This document shows, piece by piece, positions 44,382 through 55,190 of a stretch of DNA of 64,000 bases. Source of the stretch: Tenebrio molitor (taxonomy: Eukaryota > Arthropoda > Insecta > Coleoptera > Tenebrionidae); NCBI RefSeq assembly GCF_963966145.1, contig NC_091046.1, forward strand, positions 19,034,001 to 19,098,000. The letters run 5' to 3'. The translations under genes were made by a program, and so were the position numbers. The notes below the pieces were generated by a model. The model saw nothing but the letters and a program-made list of their open reading frames with translations, had not been told where the DNA came from and searched no databases. Positions within the stretch are counted from its first letter, which is position 1; the number at the start of each line of letters is the position of its first letter.

Positions 44382-44653
44382 GTTGGCGAACTTTCATACG
44401 GTAACAATACGATGCGGCACGGTCTGCGGCCACTATACTAGCTTTCATTCCCTGGCACAGAGTTTAACTTTACGGTACGGAAAGCGGATGCGGCTACGGT
44501 TCTGTTGCGTTCAAAAAGTTGGCGAAATTTCGTACGGTAACAATACGATGCGGCACGGTCTGCGGTCACTATAATAGCTTTCATTGCCTGGCACAGAGTT
44601 TAACTTTACGGTACGGAAAGCGGATCCGGCTACGGTTCTGTTATGTTCACTAT
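44382..44653 (+). repeat. Tandem dimer, 136-bp period
   Basis: Two head-to-tail copies starting GTTGGCGAA at 44382 and 44518, near-identical through CAATACGATGCGGCACGGTC and TTTACGGTACGGAAAGCGGA. They give rise to two similar small ORFs that are not genes. Confidence 0.85.
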
Positions 44654-44929
44654 AATCCAGGCTTAACGCTTGCGCGTAGTTTGAGAAGAGTCATAAAGTG
44701 CTACCAGAGAGTGGCCGACTGATACCGCATCTAAAGCGTTGACGGTATAGGGCTATAGGAAATGCTCCCTCATGTTAATACTACCTCCATGGTTGGAAGA
44801 GTGGAGATGGAGACCCTGCGTTTGCCGTCGAGGTCTACTTCTCAAACTGATATTCTGTGATCGCTTCAATGTTGGGTCGTGTCCCGAACAAGAAATCAAT
44901 TGTTACATGGGTCACTACGTTCAGACAAA

Positions 44930-45130
44930 CCGGGAGTGCGACAAGACGAAGAACTGGAGTTTCACTTCAATAAGGGGCAATTTGTAGTAGAGAACTCGCT
45001 TGCCAGATTTGGCCCCTTGCGATTTTGTTTATGGGTTTTTTTGAAATCTCGCGTTTATATCAACCATCTAAGGACCCTACAAGACCTGAAGGCCAACATC
45101 CGTGCAGAAATTGCACATCACGTGACGTGA
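44930..45130 (+). pseudogene. Tc1/mariner transposase C-terminal remnant
   Basis: The frame reads LWVFLKSRVYINHLRTLQDL then KANIRAEIAHH, which matches the end of insect mariner transposases (the 'FLWGxLKSxVY ... TLQDLKxxIRxEI' block). The catalytic core upstream is not readable, so this is a fragment inside the Helitron. Confidence 0.55.
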
Positions 45131-46018
45131 ATACGAATGAATCATCTCCGTCGGAGGGCGTAGTGCTTAGCATTAAATTAAGGTACAGTTGGTTGCAAAA
45201 AAAACGGGAACTGTCAGAATAAAATTGACGCATATTTACAATTATTTCATAGTGTGAAACCTTCTTACGAGAGATAGGTTAGAATTAGAGTCAAAATTTA
45301 GACATTTTTAGAAATTATTTGATAGGTATTGTCGAGTAGACAATTAATTGACAAATGGACAAAACCAAACTTACATTAGAAAAATTTTCGTTTCCCGTTT
45401 TTTTTGGAACCAAGTGTATTAAATTTGTGTATGAATTAAATCATTAAATTTCAATTCATTTTAATTATTCATTTTATCTTAATAAAAAAACTTAATTTAA
45501 TTCACCTAATAAGTTAACACAACATTTATTGATTCTGAGGCGGTACGAAGTTCGCCGGGTCAGCTAGTGTTATTATAAAAAATATTTATATATCAATAAA
45601 AAAAAACTACAGGGTTATTATTTTAACTAAAAAAGGAGGACATCGAGCCCAGATTTATTTATGATTACAAATATTTCTATCCGATATGATTCCTTTGGAA
45701 ACACTATTTTTTATACTACTCGTATCATTTATTTTTACTATACGGCCAATTTTTACATGGCATCCACGTCCGAGTGTATGTACAGGGTGAGTCAAGTTTT
45801 ACCGCCCGCACCATTAACCCTATTAAAAAATTTGTAAAAATTACGAACCTTTACTACATTCCCATTACATATAAGGTTTCAAATGTGTGCTATCAGTTTT
45901 CCCTTATTAGTGGAGTAACGTTAGGTTTTTATTTCGAAACCGGTAGCAAGAGCTCGGATTTGAACGAAATTTTTTTAATCTGTTATAAATAAAACATATT
46001 ATAGTTATTTATTATACA

Positions 46019-46095
46019 AGCGGGCTAAATGAATCTTTAACGAGCGATGCGTTTAACAGCGCGAGCGGCGAAGCCGCAAGCGCGTTAAGAGGAAT
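46019..46095. repeat. Palindromic module, core GAGCGGCGAAGCCGCAAG
   Basis: Inner arms TTAACAGCGC and GCGCGTTAA enclose the core, which is itself a hairpin (CGGC-GAA-GCCG). Confidence 0.6.
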
Positions 46096-46497
46096 CCTGC
46101 GGTGCTATTTTGAATACCACAAACACTGTTCCGTATTTTTCACTTTGTGTAAAATTGGGGCTGTTTATTACAAAAAATTTAAAAAAGCATTGAAGATAAA
46201 AGTACATACAATGTTTCTACCGTGCCAGTTTTTTCGAAATGTATTTACAAATTTGTTAACGCAGCTCTAAATTTACGGTATTTTATGTACATAAATTTTC
46301 AGAATTTAAGTCGAAAAATTTAATTTGGCTATGGCAGGAACATAGAATGTAGATTTGTCTAGCAATGAGATTCAATTGCTTAATGAAATTCGTTTTTCTT
46401 TCCGAGTAATAAATAAAATAGCAGAACATTACAAGTGTGAAAACTTAATTGTCGCATGCTGCGCTCTAGCGGATCGATTGAAGATCTTTTTGCGCTA

Positions 46498-47306
46498 TTA
46501 GCATGGCCAACTGTATCGATATACACTAGACGTGTATAATGCTTGTAACTTCCTAAGGAATTCTGACTTAAACCCTAAATAAACCGAACAAAGACCCTAC
46601 TTAAAGAAATTTATTGTCATATTGTGCCTGTCAATTACTAGACGGTCTCCGACAAATATTTTGAGTACTACCCCAGGTAATTTTTTTCTCCGAGGCCGGC
46701 TAGTGATTGACAGGTACAATATCACAATAAATTTCTTTAAGTAGGGTCTTTGTTCGGTTTATTTATGACTTAAGCCAAAATTCCTTAGGAAGATAAAAAT
46801 ACTATATACATGGCCGTTTCAATTTCAAAATAAAAGTGTTCCTAGAAAGCAAACCATGAACTACCGTAAAGTAGCGACATCTGTTGGATCCTTTCATAAT
46901 AATTTTTTTAATTTGAAATTGTCAAATTGAACGTCACAAACGTCAGATTTTGGAAGTATTTTCTTACCTTTCTGTGCTCATTGTCAATTATAACATTTAT
47001 TGTTGAGTTGATGATTGTCGTGTTTAGTTTCGTTGTGTTCATTTTAATTTATTAATTTCGAGTGACAAGCAAATTAACAGACAAATAACATACGACAACT
47101 AACCGTTACCTAACCAAGAATGTAAATTTGACAAGTTGACGTACTCGTAGATTGAAGATTGGTTAAAATTATAGTCGTATGGCGTCGCTACTTTACGGGA
47201 AATTTCAATTGTTTCATCGGAATTTTTCTCTTATGGAGAAATTGCAAAATGAAACGGCCATGTATACACGTCTAGTGTATATCGATACAGTTGGCCATGC
47301 TATTAG
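46498..47306. mobile_element. Inverted-repeat element D, carrying element C in its left arm
   Basis: GGCCAACTGTATCGATATAC (left) is mirrored by GTATATCGATACAGTTGGCC (right). The arm continues on both sides through CATGGCCGTTTCA and CCGTAAAGTAGCGAC, but on the left it is interrupted by a 265-bp element. The 91-codon ORF at 47179 lies in the right arm and is not a gene. Confidence 0.75.
46540..46804. mobile_element. Element C, intact 265-bp copy
   Basis: Long inverted arms (CTTCCTAAGGAATTCTGACT and AACCGAACAAAGACCCTACT against their mirrors), flanked by TATA on both sides within the arm of element D. A second, interrupted copy is at 55284-56274. Confidence 0.8.
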
Positions 47307-47428
47307 ACACACTGAAAACATTAAAGGAGCTGTGAGCTCAATGCAGTGTCGACTTCCGAGGGCCCAATTACGTCATACGTACGCCAGTCAGTTTATACCC
47401 GATATTGTCTTTTCTTTATTATTTTATA

Positions 47429-48448
47429 CAGTGATCGGCAAAAGTATGGAATAAATTCACTAAAAATTAAACAATTTTTTTTTAAATCTTTGGTTTATAA
47501 AAAATACATATTGTAATACCAAATAAAATTCCAAGCAGTCATTTGTTTTCGAGTGATGACGTCATCGATATTTTTTTAAATGGAAACCCCCTGTTTTTTT
47601 CTTGATTCTGATAGCCCTTTTAATTGTCTAAACGACAGTATAAAAATTTTGTTATCTTACATAAGGACATTTTTGAGAAAAAAAAAATAAAGTTGGAAAA
47701 AATAAATTTTATATTATAACGAACAGAAACAAGTCAAAAAATCAAGTAGATAAATTAAACAGTCAAATGGTACTGTCAATTTCAATCCTATGTGTTATTT
47801 GTTTTACAAAACGGCTCATTTAACTCTCTATACACAACGTATAGAAATTTGAATTTTGATTGGGTGCGGGAATAAAATTAGATAAAACTAAAACAGGAGG
47901 AATTTCTTAATAGATTTTCTTATTGTCAACAAGCTGGGAGACAGCAATTCGAACATTTAATTCCATAATTTTAAGTACTTAGGGCCGGTTTCACCAACGC
48001 GGTTAAATTTAACTTCAGATTAAAATATACGAGAACATTGTTATAACAATAGGTAACTAAAGTAACGAGCCATTTTAACCTAGATTTAACTTTAACTGGC
48101 GTTGGTGAAACCGACCACAGCAACACAGTTGTTGACTCGTTTTTGTTCATTATAAAAAAAAATTCCAACGTTTTTTTTCTCAAAAGTGTCCTTATATTAG
48201 AGAACAAAATTTGTATACTTAGGCTTAGACAAATAAAAGGGCTATCAGAATCAAGAATAAAAAAAATTGGGGGTTTCCATTAAAAAAAATATCGATGACG
48301 TCATCACTCGAAAACAAATGATTCCTTGGAATTTGATTTGTATTAAAATATGCATTTTTATAAACTTAAATTGACACGTCCAAAGATTTTTTGAAAAAGA
48401 TTTCGTTTAATTTTTAATGAATTTATTCCATACTTTTGCCGCTCACTA
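47429..48448. mobile_element. 1-kb inverted-repeat element H
   Basis: Ends CAGTGATCGGCAAAAGTATG and CATACTTTTGCCGCTCACTA, TA-flanked. Arms also pair over ATTTGTTTTCGAGTGATGAC and GATTCTGATAGCCC. It contains a smaller MITE. No transposase frame is left. Confidence 0.8.
47982..48117. mobile_element. 135-bp MITE, 'GGGCCGGTTTCACCAACGC' type
   Basis: GGCCGGTTTCACCAACGC is mirrored by GCGTTGGTGAAACCGACC, and the inner TTAAATTTAACT / GATTTAACTTTAA also pairs. It resembles the TTAA-flanked MITE at 3777 in style but not in sequence. Confidence 0.7.
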
Positions 48449-48450
48449 TA

Positions 48451-48760
48451 CTGGGTGCCCCAAAATTCGTGGAACAACTCAGGGGGCAATGTCAAATTAT
48501 GTTAGAGAATTATGAGAAAAACAATAAAAAAATTCTATCTCTTTTAGATTTGAAGATGTGGGGGCTCAAAAGGTGCAGCTTTGATCTCATTTAAAATAAA
48601 TAAAACATTAAAGATTTTGATTATTCGTGTTTTCCTAGCCAATGCTATAATAATTCTGAATTATTGTGATCAGGTTTGCGATTATTTACTTCGTTATTTG
48701 GCTTTGATTTTTCTTTCTTATTTCCATAGATACAATAAAAATGAAATATTTGCTAAAATT
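48451..48760. mobile_element. Fragment of the 'CTGGGTGCCCC' MITE family
   Basis: It starts CTGGGTGCCCCAAAATTCGT directly after TA and follows the 1574 copy through CAGGTTTGCGATTATT and GGCTTTGATTTTTCTTTCTT; the right end is absent. Confidence 0.65.
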
Positions 48761-49699
48761 CAATGCATCGCAGCAGACAGTCCTACATTTCCACTGGAAT
48801 GATAAATTTTCCGTGGACTGTGATTTCCAGGTGGGAGAATGGTTATTTTCACATAAGAAAGTGGCTAGCAACATAGACCCCCTAAAACAAGTGAACGATT
48901 AATCACTGTTGGGTGGTGATATTAGCCGTTCAAATGATATAGTCGTCTTTGTATAACTACTTAAAAACTTTATTGTATGACAAAATGTTGATGTACAAGT
49001 GTTAAGTACCAAGGATAGTGGTAGACTCTTCTTTTTACCGCTATATCCCGACTTAAATAAGGGTGGGTGATTTCACCCCTCTCACAAAGAAAGTAGGCAG
49101 GACTACCTGCTACAGTACCTGTTTCTAACAATAATGTTCAAAATTACATTATTTTGTACAACCCTAATAAAATTAGGTCTTTACGGCGTATCAATGTGTA
49201 TAAGATGAAAATCTAGAAAATGGATGATACAATTATGGACAATTGCTTCCCAATACCTGTAATGTATGTATAATTACTGTTTAATAAATTTTTATTTATT
49301 TTCTTTGACATGTACTTGACATTTTTAAACCGCTAGCGAAATAAAAATTTTAAACCGCTAGAGGAATAAAAATTTTATTCGATTATTCATTAAACAAGTG
49401 CTTTTATCTATAGTATTTAAACATGACTTTATAAGGCAAAATTGGATAAAAACCTTTATCTTACAGGTGGAGTTTTTGAGCTACCTTAGACCATTGTTTT
49501 CGGTGATAGAAGTCAAATTTTAATCACAAGTGAGATAAAGTACTCACTAGTGAGTTAATTTGACAGTTGCCATTTAACTTGACATAAATCACTCACAAGT
49601 GACTAAATTTGACAGCTGTCATTTTACTTGAATGAAACTGCATTTCTTGGATTTTTGCAATAGTTGCACCTGTAAGATAAAACGTCGTATATCACACGT

Positions 49700-49802
49700 G
49701 ATCGAAATGCCATTATGAAACTCGTGAGAAGTGTCCCACTCGTGCGCAAGCGCACTCGACGGTCAAAATTCTCACTCTTGTATAATGATGCATTTCTATC
49801 AC
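49700..49802. repeat. Palindromic module, core hairpin GTGCG-CAAG-CGCAC
   Basis: Outer arms GAAATGCCATTAT..GTGAGAA and TTCTCACTC..ATAATGATGCATTTC enclose CTCGTGCGCAAGCGCACTCG. Confidence 0.6.
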
Positions 49803-49817
49803 TTATAACATAATATA

Positions 49818-50047
49818 CACTCCTGGACAGAAAAACCCGGACACTAAAATTTTTTTATTTATTAATTAATTTAAGATTTAAGAAAGTGAACAATAATAAT
49901 AAATGATAACAAAAACTTTTATTTATAACAATCGACATGTGTAAAACTGATTAGAGAATTGGAAGAAATGTGTATCTCCCTTGTATTTTAAGGTAAATTT
50001 AAAAAAATTATTTTTTTTAAGTGTCCGGGTTTTTTTGTCCAGGAGTG
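49818..50047. mobile_element. 230-bp Tc1/mariner-type MITE
   Basis: The ends CACTCCTGGACAGAAAAACC and GGTTTTTTTGTCCAGGAGTG are inverted and TA-flanked; the inner CCGGACACT also pairs. This terminus is typical of Tc1/mariner elements of insects. Confidence 0.85.
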
Positions 50048-50541
50048 TACTATTATAGGTTAAAAATAGCCGCTCATTGTTTGTTTCATTAATTTATTGT
50101 TTATTTATAAGAACTGAAATTTTCCAGTTAGAAATCGTTATTTTCGCAAGAAAAATACTTGAGAACGATATAGAATGACTTTGGGAAGAGTATATTGTTA
50201 TATTGAAACTTGTTTGGAATTAATTGTATGTGGAAAAAGAAGAACAATAGGCAGATGTTCGGTAGCCCGGTGTTGACCGGCTCAAATAGAAACACGTTCA
50301 GTTTGTCTTCTAGAGTCGCATAGTTAGCATTTTTTGAAGAAAATATATAATTATTTTTAATGGTTTTTGACAAAAAAGTGTTTAGTAATACCATGCGATC
50401 GAAAATTAAAAAAATCCAGAGGTCCGTGAGTAATACGCTTCAGTTGGCAACACGTAAAAATGTAATTCAAATGTCATCAGATGTCATTACAATGGAGAAC
50501 TGTCATTATTAATTATTGACTATTAAAATTGCTATTGCAAT

Positions 50542-50679
50542 ATGTTCACTTCAGAGCAAAAAATTTTCATTGTGCAGTGTTACTTCAGAAACGGCGAATC
50601 GTCCTATTCAACACCTCTAGTTTTCGAGGAATTTCAACAAAAGTTTTCGGACTTTCAAGGCACTTACAGTGGAGAGTAA
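50542..50679 (+). pseudogene. Tc1/mariner transposase N-terminal fragment, 45 codons
   Basis: ATG at 50542 opens MFTSEQKIFIVQCYFRNGES, the first helix of the helix-turn-helix found at the start of many insect mariner transposases. The frame ends at TAA 50677-50679 after FEEFQQKFSDF. No catalytic part follows. Confidence 0.5.
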
Positions 50680-50973
50680 AAAAAAACAGCCATAATTTTT
50701 GACATAACAGTCATAAGTGTGAAACCGCCCTTCCTACATTTAAACTAATTTAGACTGATTGTGACAGTTTAGTTAATAACTGTGCTACAATCGTGTCAAA
50801 TTGTATTATATCTACCTGATAAAAGGGGGACTGTTTGTTTACAACAGAAAAGTGCATATCCACCACTCGAGGTCGTAAATCTTGATAATGATAACCATTA
50901 CAGTTTTATTTAAATACAGCCCAAAGTTGTTTAAATCAAAAAACCAGATTCACATTTTCTCCGGTCCTTAATA

Positions 50974-51083
50974 CGGGGTCATTATAAATGTTTGTAACAA
51001 CTAGTGGGCGTAGCGGCGCACCTAAAGCATAGCGCACACTCGCACAGCCACCTACGATGGTACAATGATTTATAATGACCCCG
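50974..51083. mobile_element. 110-bp MITE, relative of 2711
   Basis: CGGGGTCATTATAAATG and CATTATAAATCATTGTA-type mirror ending TAATGACCCCG, TA-flanked. Confidence 0.75.
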
Positions 51084-51299
51084 TATAAACATCTGTTGAA
51101 AACTTTTCTAGTAATCCTTAGGACCCCCTAAAGGGGGAAGTGACCGTCCAATTTAATAATAAATCAGCTAAATTTTGCACTTTAATATGAAATTCCATTT
51201 AAAATATGTATTTCAAAAACCGGTGACGTTTTCATAATTTCAATGACACCAAATTTTTCCTAAATGTTTGAAAGGAAAGTTAAAGTAAAAAATTATGTA

Positions 51300-51552
51300 C
51301 TGTCGCGAGCAAAAAATTCTGGTCGTCAGTGTCATTTCAAAATTTGGTTAGATTGTCACGAATTAAAAAATTTCCCTGCCTGTTACCTGATTATGCCCAC
51401 GTCAACAAAGTGTCAAAAAATTAATTAATCATTGTCAATTAATGTCATACAACATGATGATAGGTTATGATATTTAAGACTGTTTTACAATAGAGCATTT
51501 TCCATTGCGTCAAAGCATGAATTTGACGACCAGTTTTTTTTGCTCGCGACAG
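51300..51552. mobile_element. 253-bp MITE G inserted in the element F copy
   Basis: CTGTCGCGAGCAAAAAATTC pairs with the right end TTTTTTTTGCTCGCGACAG; the inner TGGTCGTCA / TGACGACCA also pairs. TA on both sides. The F copy at 60092 shows the uninterrupted site. Confidence 0.85.
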
Positions 51553-52198
51553 TAGGTACCTAAATTAATAATGTAATGGTTATTGAATTAAATGAAATAT
51601 TTACTTGTTTCATTAAAAAGTTTGAAATTTTTACATACTGTTCTACAGCCATACACAATCATTCCTGAATTTTTTGAGAATTTTAAATCGATTAGAAGTG
51701 AATGTTTTCGCTCGGGCGGTACAACTTGGCTCACCCGGTAGGTACTATTGGGAGCATAAAAAGTGGGACATCAAATTTCTGTCAGTTTTGAAAAATTCGA
51801 TGTAATTCAAGCTTTATTGTAATTTTTTTGACACTATTCTAGCTTCCTAACCTTATATCCCAATATACTATCGTGTGAGCAACAATTACTGATTGAGTTG
51901 GCAATAATTTCTGGTGACTTTTGGTGACTTTTATGTCATATTCCAACGAGAAAACCATTTTATTAATAAAAGATTATACAAAATAAGACGTTTAAATTTG
52001 AAAAGTATGCCAACTGAAACAGTTATTGTTGCTCACCCTGTATAACGTATATACCATTCACGATGTTTTGGCATGGAAAAAGTGCATTTAAGTTGGTATT
52101 AAAGCTGTCTATTGAATTAGGTTATGTTTTTCTTTGGTTACGCCACTGCTCATAACTATGACGTCAGGTTCGCGCAGGTTGTTGGCTCCGCCTATGTA

Positions 52199-52523
52199 CA
52201 GTTGCGGCCGTTGAAAACTCAGACACTTTGACAACGCCAAATTTTTGGCTTTGTAAATGGTATTGAAAGTGACGTTTCTCAAAATGTCACTCAAACATTA
52301 TCCACATTAATTTCTTTCGCAATGGCTCTTATACTCACACCGTCCCTCAGTCAAACACAATTTTGCAAATCAGATAATTGCGGCATTTCAAAAGTTACGC
52401 GCGATTCTGACCTAATACTAACTTTATAATCCTTGATGAAAATCCTGTTTACGCTAATCAAATTTCGGAATTTATACAGAGTGTTTAAATCTTTCCTGTC
52501 TGAGATTTCAACGGCCGCAACTG
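52199..52523. mobile_element. 325-bp MITE L
   Basis: CAGTTGCGGCCGTTGAAAAC and GATTTCAACGGCCGCAACTG are inverted, TA-flanked. It ends where the transposase-like frame begins. A diverged relative is at 58118-58494. Confidence 0.85.
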
Positions 52524-52529
52524 TACTTC

Positions 52530-53201
52530 TTACAAAAACAACCTTTAGTACAATTCGAGACAATTCGAGAGTTCTAGCTGATAATAGGAGGCATCCGTAC
52601 CACTATACACGAGTACAACATCTTCTGCCAGAGGATTATCCAATTAGGCGAGAATTTTGTCTATGGTTAATAAACCAAAACGATGCTGATCCACACTTCT
52701 TGTCACGGATACTGTTTTCTGATGAGTCGCTATTTTGCCGGGAAGGTTGTTCCAATTATCACAACCTTCATATCTGGACAGAGGAAAATCCAAGAGAATT
52801 ATTTCCCAAAGGTTTTCAACATAGGTTTTCTGTTCATATGTGGACTGGGCTATTGGGCGATCGTCAGTTCATTGGCAGGGAGCTATCTGATCTACTTGAC
52901 ATTGTATGTACCTCTTGCTTATCGCATAAATGACTGGTTCCAACATGACGGTGCTCCACCACATTTTAGCAGACACGTTCGGGAAATTTTGGATAACCAA
53001 TATCCACAGGGCTGGATCGGTCGAGGGGGACCGCATCATTGGCCTGCCAGGTCTCCAGATCTGAATCCATTAGATTTTTTTCTCTGGGGTCATTTGAAAT
53101 CTCTCATTTATCGGCGGCCCATAAATTCAGAGGCTGATCTGAGAGTTCGAATTCAGGAGGCTTTTGTTTCAGTTACTGAAGAAATGATAATTGATAACTA
53201 A
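52530..53201 (+). pseudogene. Tc1/mariner transposase, DD41D type, frame-broken
   Basis: Catalytic DDE/D core of a Tc1/mariner transposase. The first frame reads HPYHYTRVQHLLPEDYPIRR, then ILFSDESLF (first Asp), NLHIWTEENPRE and FSVHMWTGLLGD. After about 52901-52911 the match continues one frame over with PLAYRINDWFQHDGAPPHF (second Asp), IGRGG, WPARSPDLNPLDFFLWGHLK (third Asp) to TAA at 53201. Counting the Asp after PL as catalytic gives 41 residues between the second and third, the DD41D spacing. About 25 codons before PLAYR seem deleted, and the N-terminal DNA-binding part is replaced by the MITE ending at 52523. Dead copy; family knowledge, not a search, supports the call. Confidence 0.8.
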
Positions 53202-53878
53202 CGCTACTACAAGATGTTTGTTAGATGGTGGTCATTTCGAACATCTGCTTTAACATTATTACCTATTTAAATAAATGGTTCTGTTTAGAATCGCCATTTT
53301 TATTGTTTTATGTCGAAGTTATTATCTTTTACAATTGTCAAGTCTTGATGTTGATGACAGATAAACGTCAACGAATTTTTATATCCGAAAACGTCAAAAT
53401 TCCAGTTGCCCAAACATTTTATTGATTTTTGCGATATCAGAGATTTTTTGTTGTTGTTTAGTAACCGATCGGATTTTTTAGTAATACCTGAGGACGAGCT
53501 TCCGGGATTGGTGAAATTAAAAACTTTATAACTCGGTAATTTGAGCTAGTAGAAAATGTATTTTAGTCAACTTAGAGTCTCTTTTGTTGTCGGCACATGC
53601 CTGTTTTCTCTGGGGAGCCAGTTCTGGGACATTCTGTATAGTAAAAACACCAAAATTAAGTTTTTTAAATCAATGGCTTTAATTTTGTTTAACATTAAAA
53701 GCGTAAAAACTGCCGGGGCGCGTCCAAATTTCGTTTGCAACGAAGCCTGTGAACGCTGGGGCTCTGACTTCTCGGCCGAAGAATCGTCTGGTGAAACGTT
53801 TCATTGTCATGGCAACGCAACTTTACGCTGCATTGACGCGGTATACACGATCGCGGGCTCGTGCTGGCCGCCCTCGCC
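53202..53878. other. Unassigned repeat-like DNA
   Basis: No gene supported. A GC-richer stretch (53700-53880) gives two overlapping small ORFs without family resemblance. GGGACATTCTGTA at about 53626 looks like a degenerate MITE right end. Confidence 0.3.
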
Positions 53879-54033
53879 TAGGCCGATTTCAAGTTGACTT
53901 GCGACGGTTGTACTGGTTACAGCGCAAGAGAGAAAGATGACGCATATTGGTAATTAATTAATGTGTAGGACAAAGATAGCTACACATTTGCGCTGCACAC
54001 CCTATTTGCGACCATGACTTGAAATCGGGCCCT
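53879..54033. mobile_element. About 155-bp inverted-repeat element
   Basis: TAGGCCGATTTCAAGT at the left is mirrored by ACTTGAAATCGGGCCCTA at the right; the adjacent TTGCGAC block also pairs. Confidence 0.55.
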
Positions 54034-54265
54034 AAGAAAGGAGAATGAGTAATATGAAACTTACCGCTAATAAGTTCGATTACTGCAACCTTTGCATACG
54101 ATAAATTTATATTGACATAAAATAAATAAATCAACTAATTCAATCGGTATCTTCAATAAAAAATTGAACACAAAAAAAAAATCTTATTTCTTTGTAGTCT
54201 TGCAATTCAACACTACAAAATGCACTAGAATACATTAATTAGAGCATAATTTCAGTGCAAAAATG

Positions 54266-54842
54266 GGGCAGGGGACGATTGCGCTGATATGACCTGCTAT
54301 AATCCGGGGTCTCCCAAACTAAATACCTGTAATCCACAGGTACGATTGCGCCGGTACTAAATTTAAGGGGAGGGTAATTAGAAAGGTACCTGTACCTGTT
54401 TGCAAATAAAGTAGGGATAGTTGGGAATATTCGGACAGCGTTTTACTAAAATCATTAGTTTCGTCCAACAATATTCAAGTGATCGCTGGAATAAACGCTA
54501 CAATGGAGAAGATGCTTAGTGAACGTGGCAAGATTCTTGTAATTTTCGAAAATTTTAAATTCCGAAATATACGTAGGTATGTATAATACTCGTAGTTTGT
54601 ATATATTTTTTTGTAAATAAATGGTTTGTTGAGAATCTTTTATATTATTTGGTTTTCATAATTGCTTTTAAACATGGTTGGGACCCACCATTACCTACTA
54701 CCTGTATTTTATTGAAGGGCTTACAGAATCAGGGGTGCGGCGCAATCGTGCCCAGGTATTAACAACCACTTGGGTCGCCTCGGCGCAATCGTACCATCGG
54801 CTTAAAACAACTTAGGTAATACCGGCGCAATCGTCCTATACC
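54266..54842. mobile_element. 577-bp element with subterminal CGATTGCGC repeats and 9-bp duplication
   Basis: GCAAAAATG is repeated directly on both sides (54257-54265, 54843-54851). Terminal regions read GGGCAGGGGACGATTGCGC and, reversed, GGTATAGGACGATTGCGCCG. The motif ACGATTGCGC occurs twice near the left end in one orientation and three times near the right in the other. A 9-bp duplication with clustered subterminal motifs suggests a Mutator-like or similar non-autonomous element; the superfamily is uncertain. Confidence 0.55.
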
Positions 54843-55069
54843 GCAAAAATGTTACTGCTTGAAGGATATTTTAAATTTTACATGCGCTAGGTAGTACTAT
54901 GTACTAGCTATGTACTATTCCGGACACGGAATCTTGGCCACAACTGACATTTAACTGACAAATATGTGTGAACTGGCCTTTATTGAATATAACCCAACTT
55001 TTGACCCGATAATGCCATTTCCCTGCTTTTTTGGTGTGACAAGAAAAACTTAATAGTAATTTATTATAC

Positions 55070-55190
55070 GAGTTTTATAAGATACCATTTTGTCGCACGC
55101 GTTTTTTAGAGCACGAGGAGCGCAGCGACGTGTGCTATAAAGCAAACCAGTGCGACTAAATGGCTTATAAAACGAGTATAATACAATATT
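55070..55190. repeat. Palindromic module, core GAGGAGCGCAGCGACGT
   Basis: Outer arms ACGAGTTTTATAA../..TTATAAAACGAGT and TTTTGTCGCAC/GTGCGACTAAA; inner arms TTTAGAGCAC/GTGCTATAAA. Confidence 0.6.

Larger units (their letters stand above)
41159..45567 (+). mobile_element. Non-autonomous Helitron, about 4.4 kb
   Basis: Starts TCTAATATATAAAATTCTCG, continuing with the CTCCTCTGAAACGGCTTGAA phrase typical of insect Helitron 5' ends. Ends TTCGCCGGGTCAGCTAG, with a GGCG..CGCC hairpin (45539-45556) seven bases before the final CAGCTAG..CTAG terminus. It sits between A (41158) and T (45568), the Helitron target. No Rep or helicase frame is present; the interior is filled with other elements, so it is either a non-autonomous copy or a composite. 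Orientation is set by the 3' hairpin. Confidence 0.75.
45783..51738. mobile_element. Copy of element F split apart by about 5 kb of nested insertions
   Basis: The left end CAGGGTGAGTCAAGTTTTAC and right end GTACAACTTGGCTCACCCGG are the terminal repeats of the family whose intact 766-bp copy is at 60092-60857. Homology to that copy covers about 45783-46018 on the left and 51088-51738 on the right. Everything between belongs to other elements. That the two ends are one copy is an inference. Confidence 0.55.

Noticed and set aside
44080..44722. Three overlapping ORFs with repeated peptide segments
   Set aside because: They result from the 136-bp tandem dimer, not from a repeat protein.
47179..47454. 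91-codon ORF
   Set aside because: Covers the right arm of inverted-repeat element D; no family resemblance.
52433..52523. ATG and first 30 codons of the transposase-like ORF
   Set aside because: This part lies in MITE L, so it is not the original transposase start.
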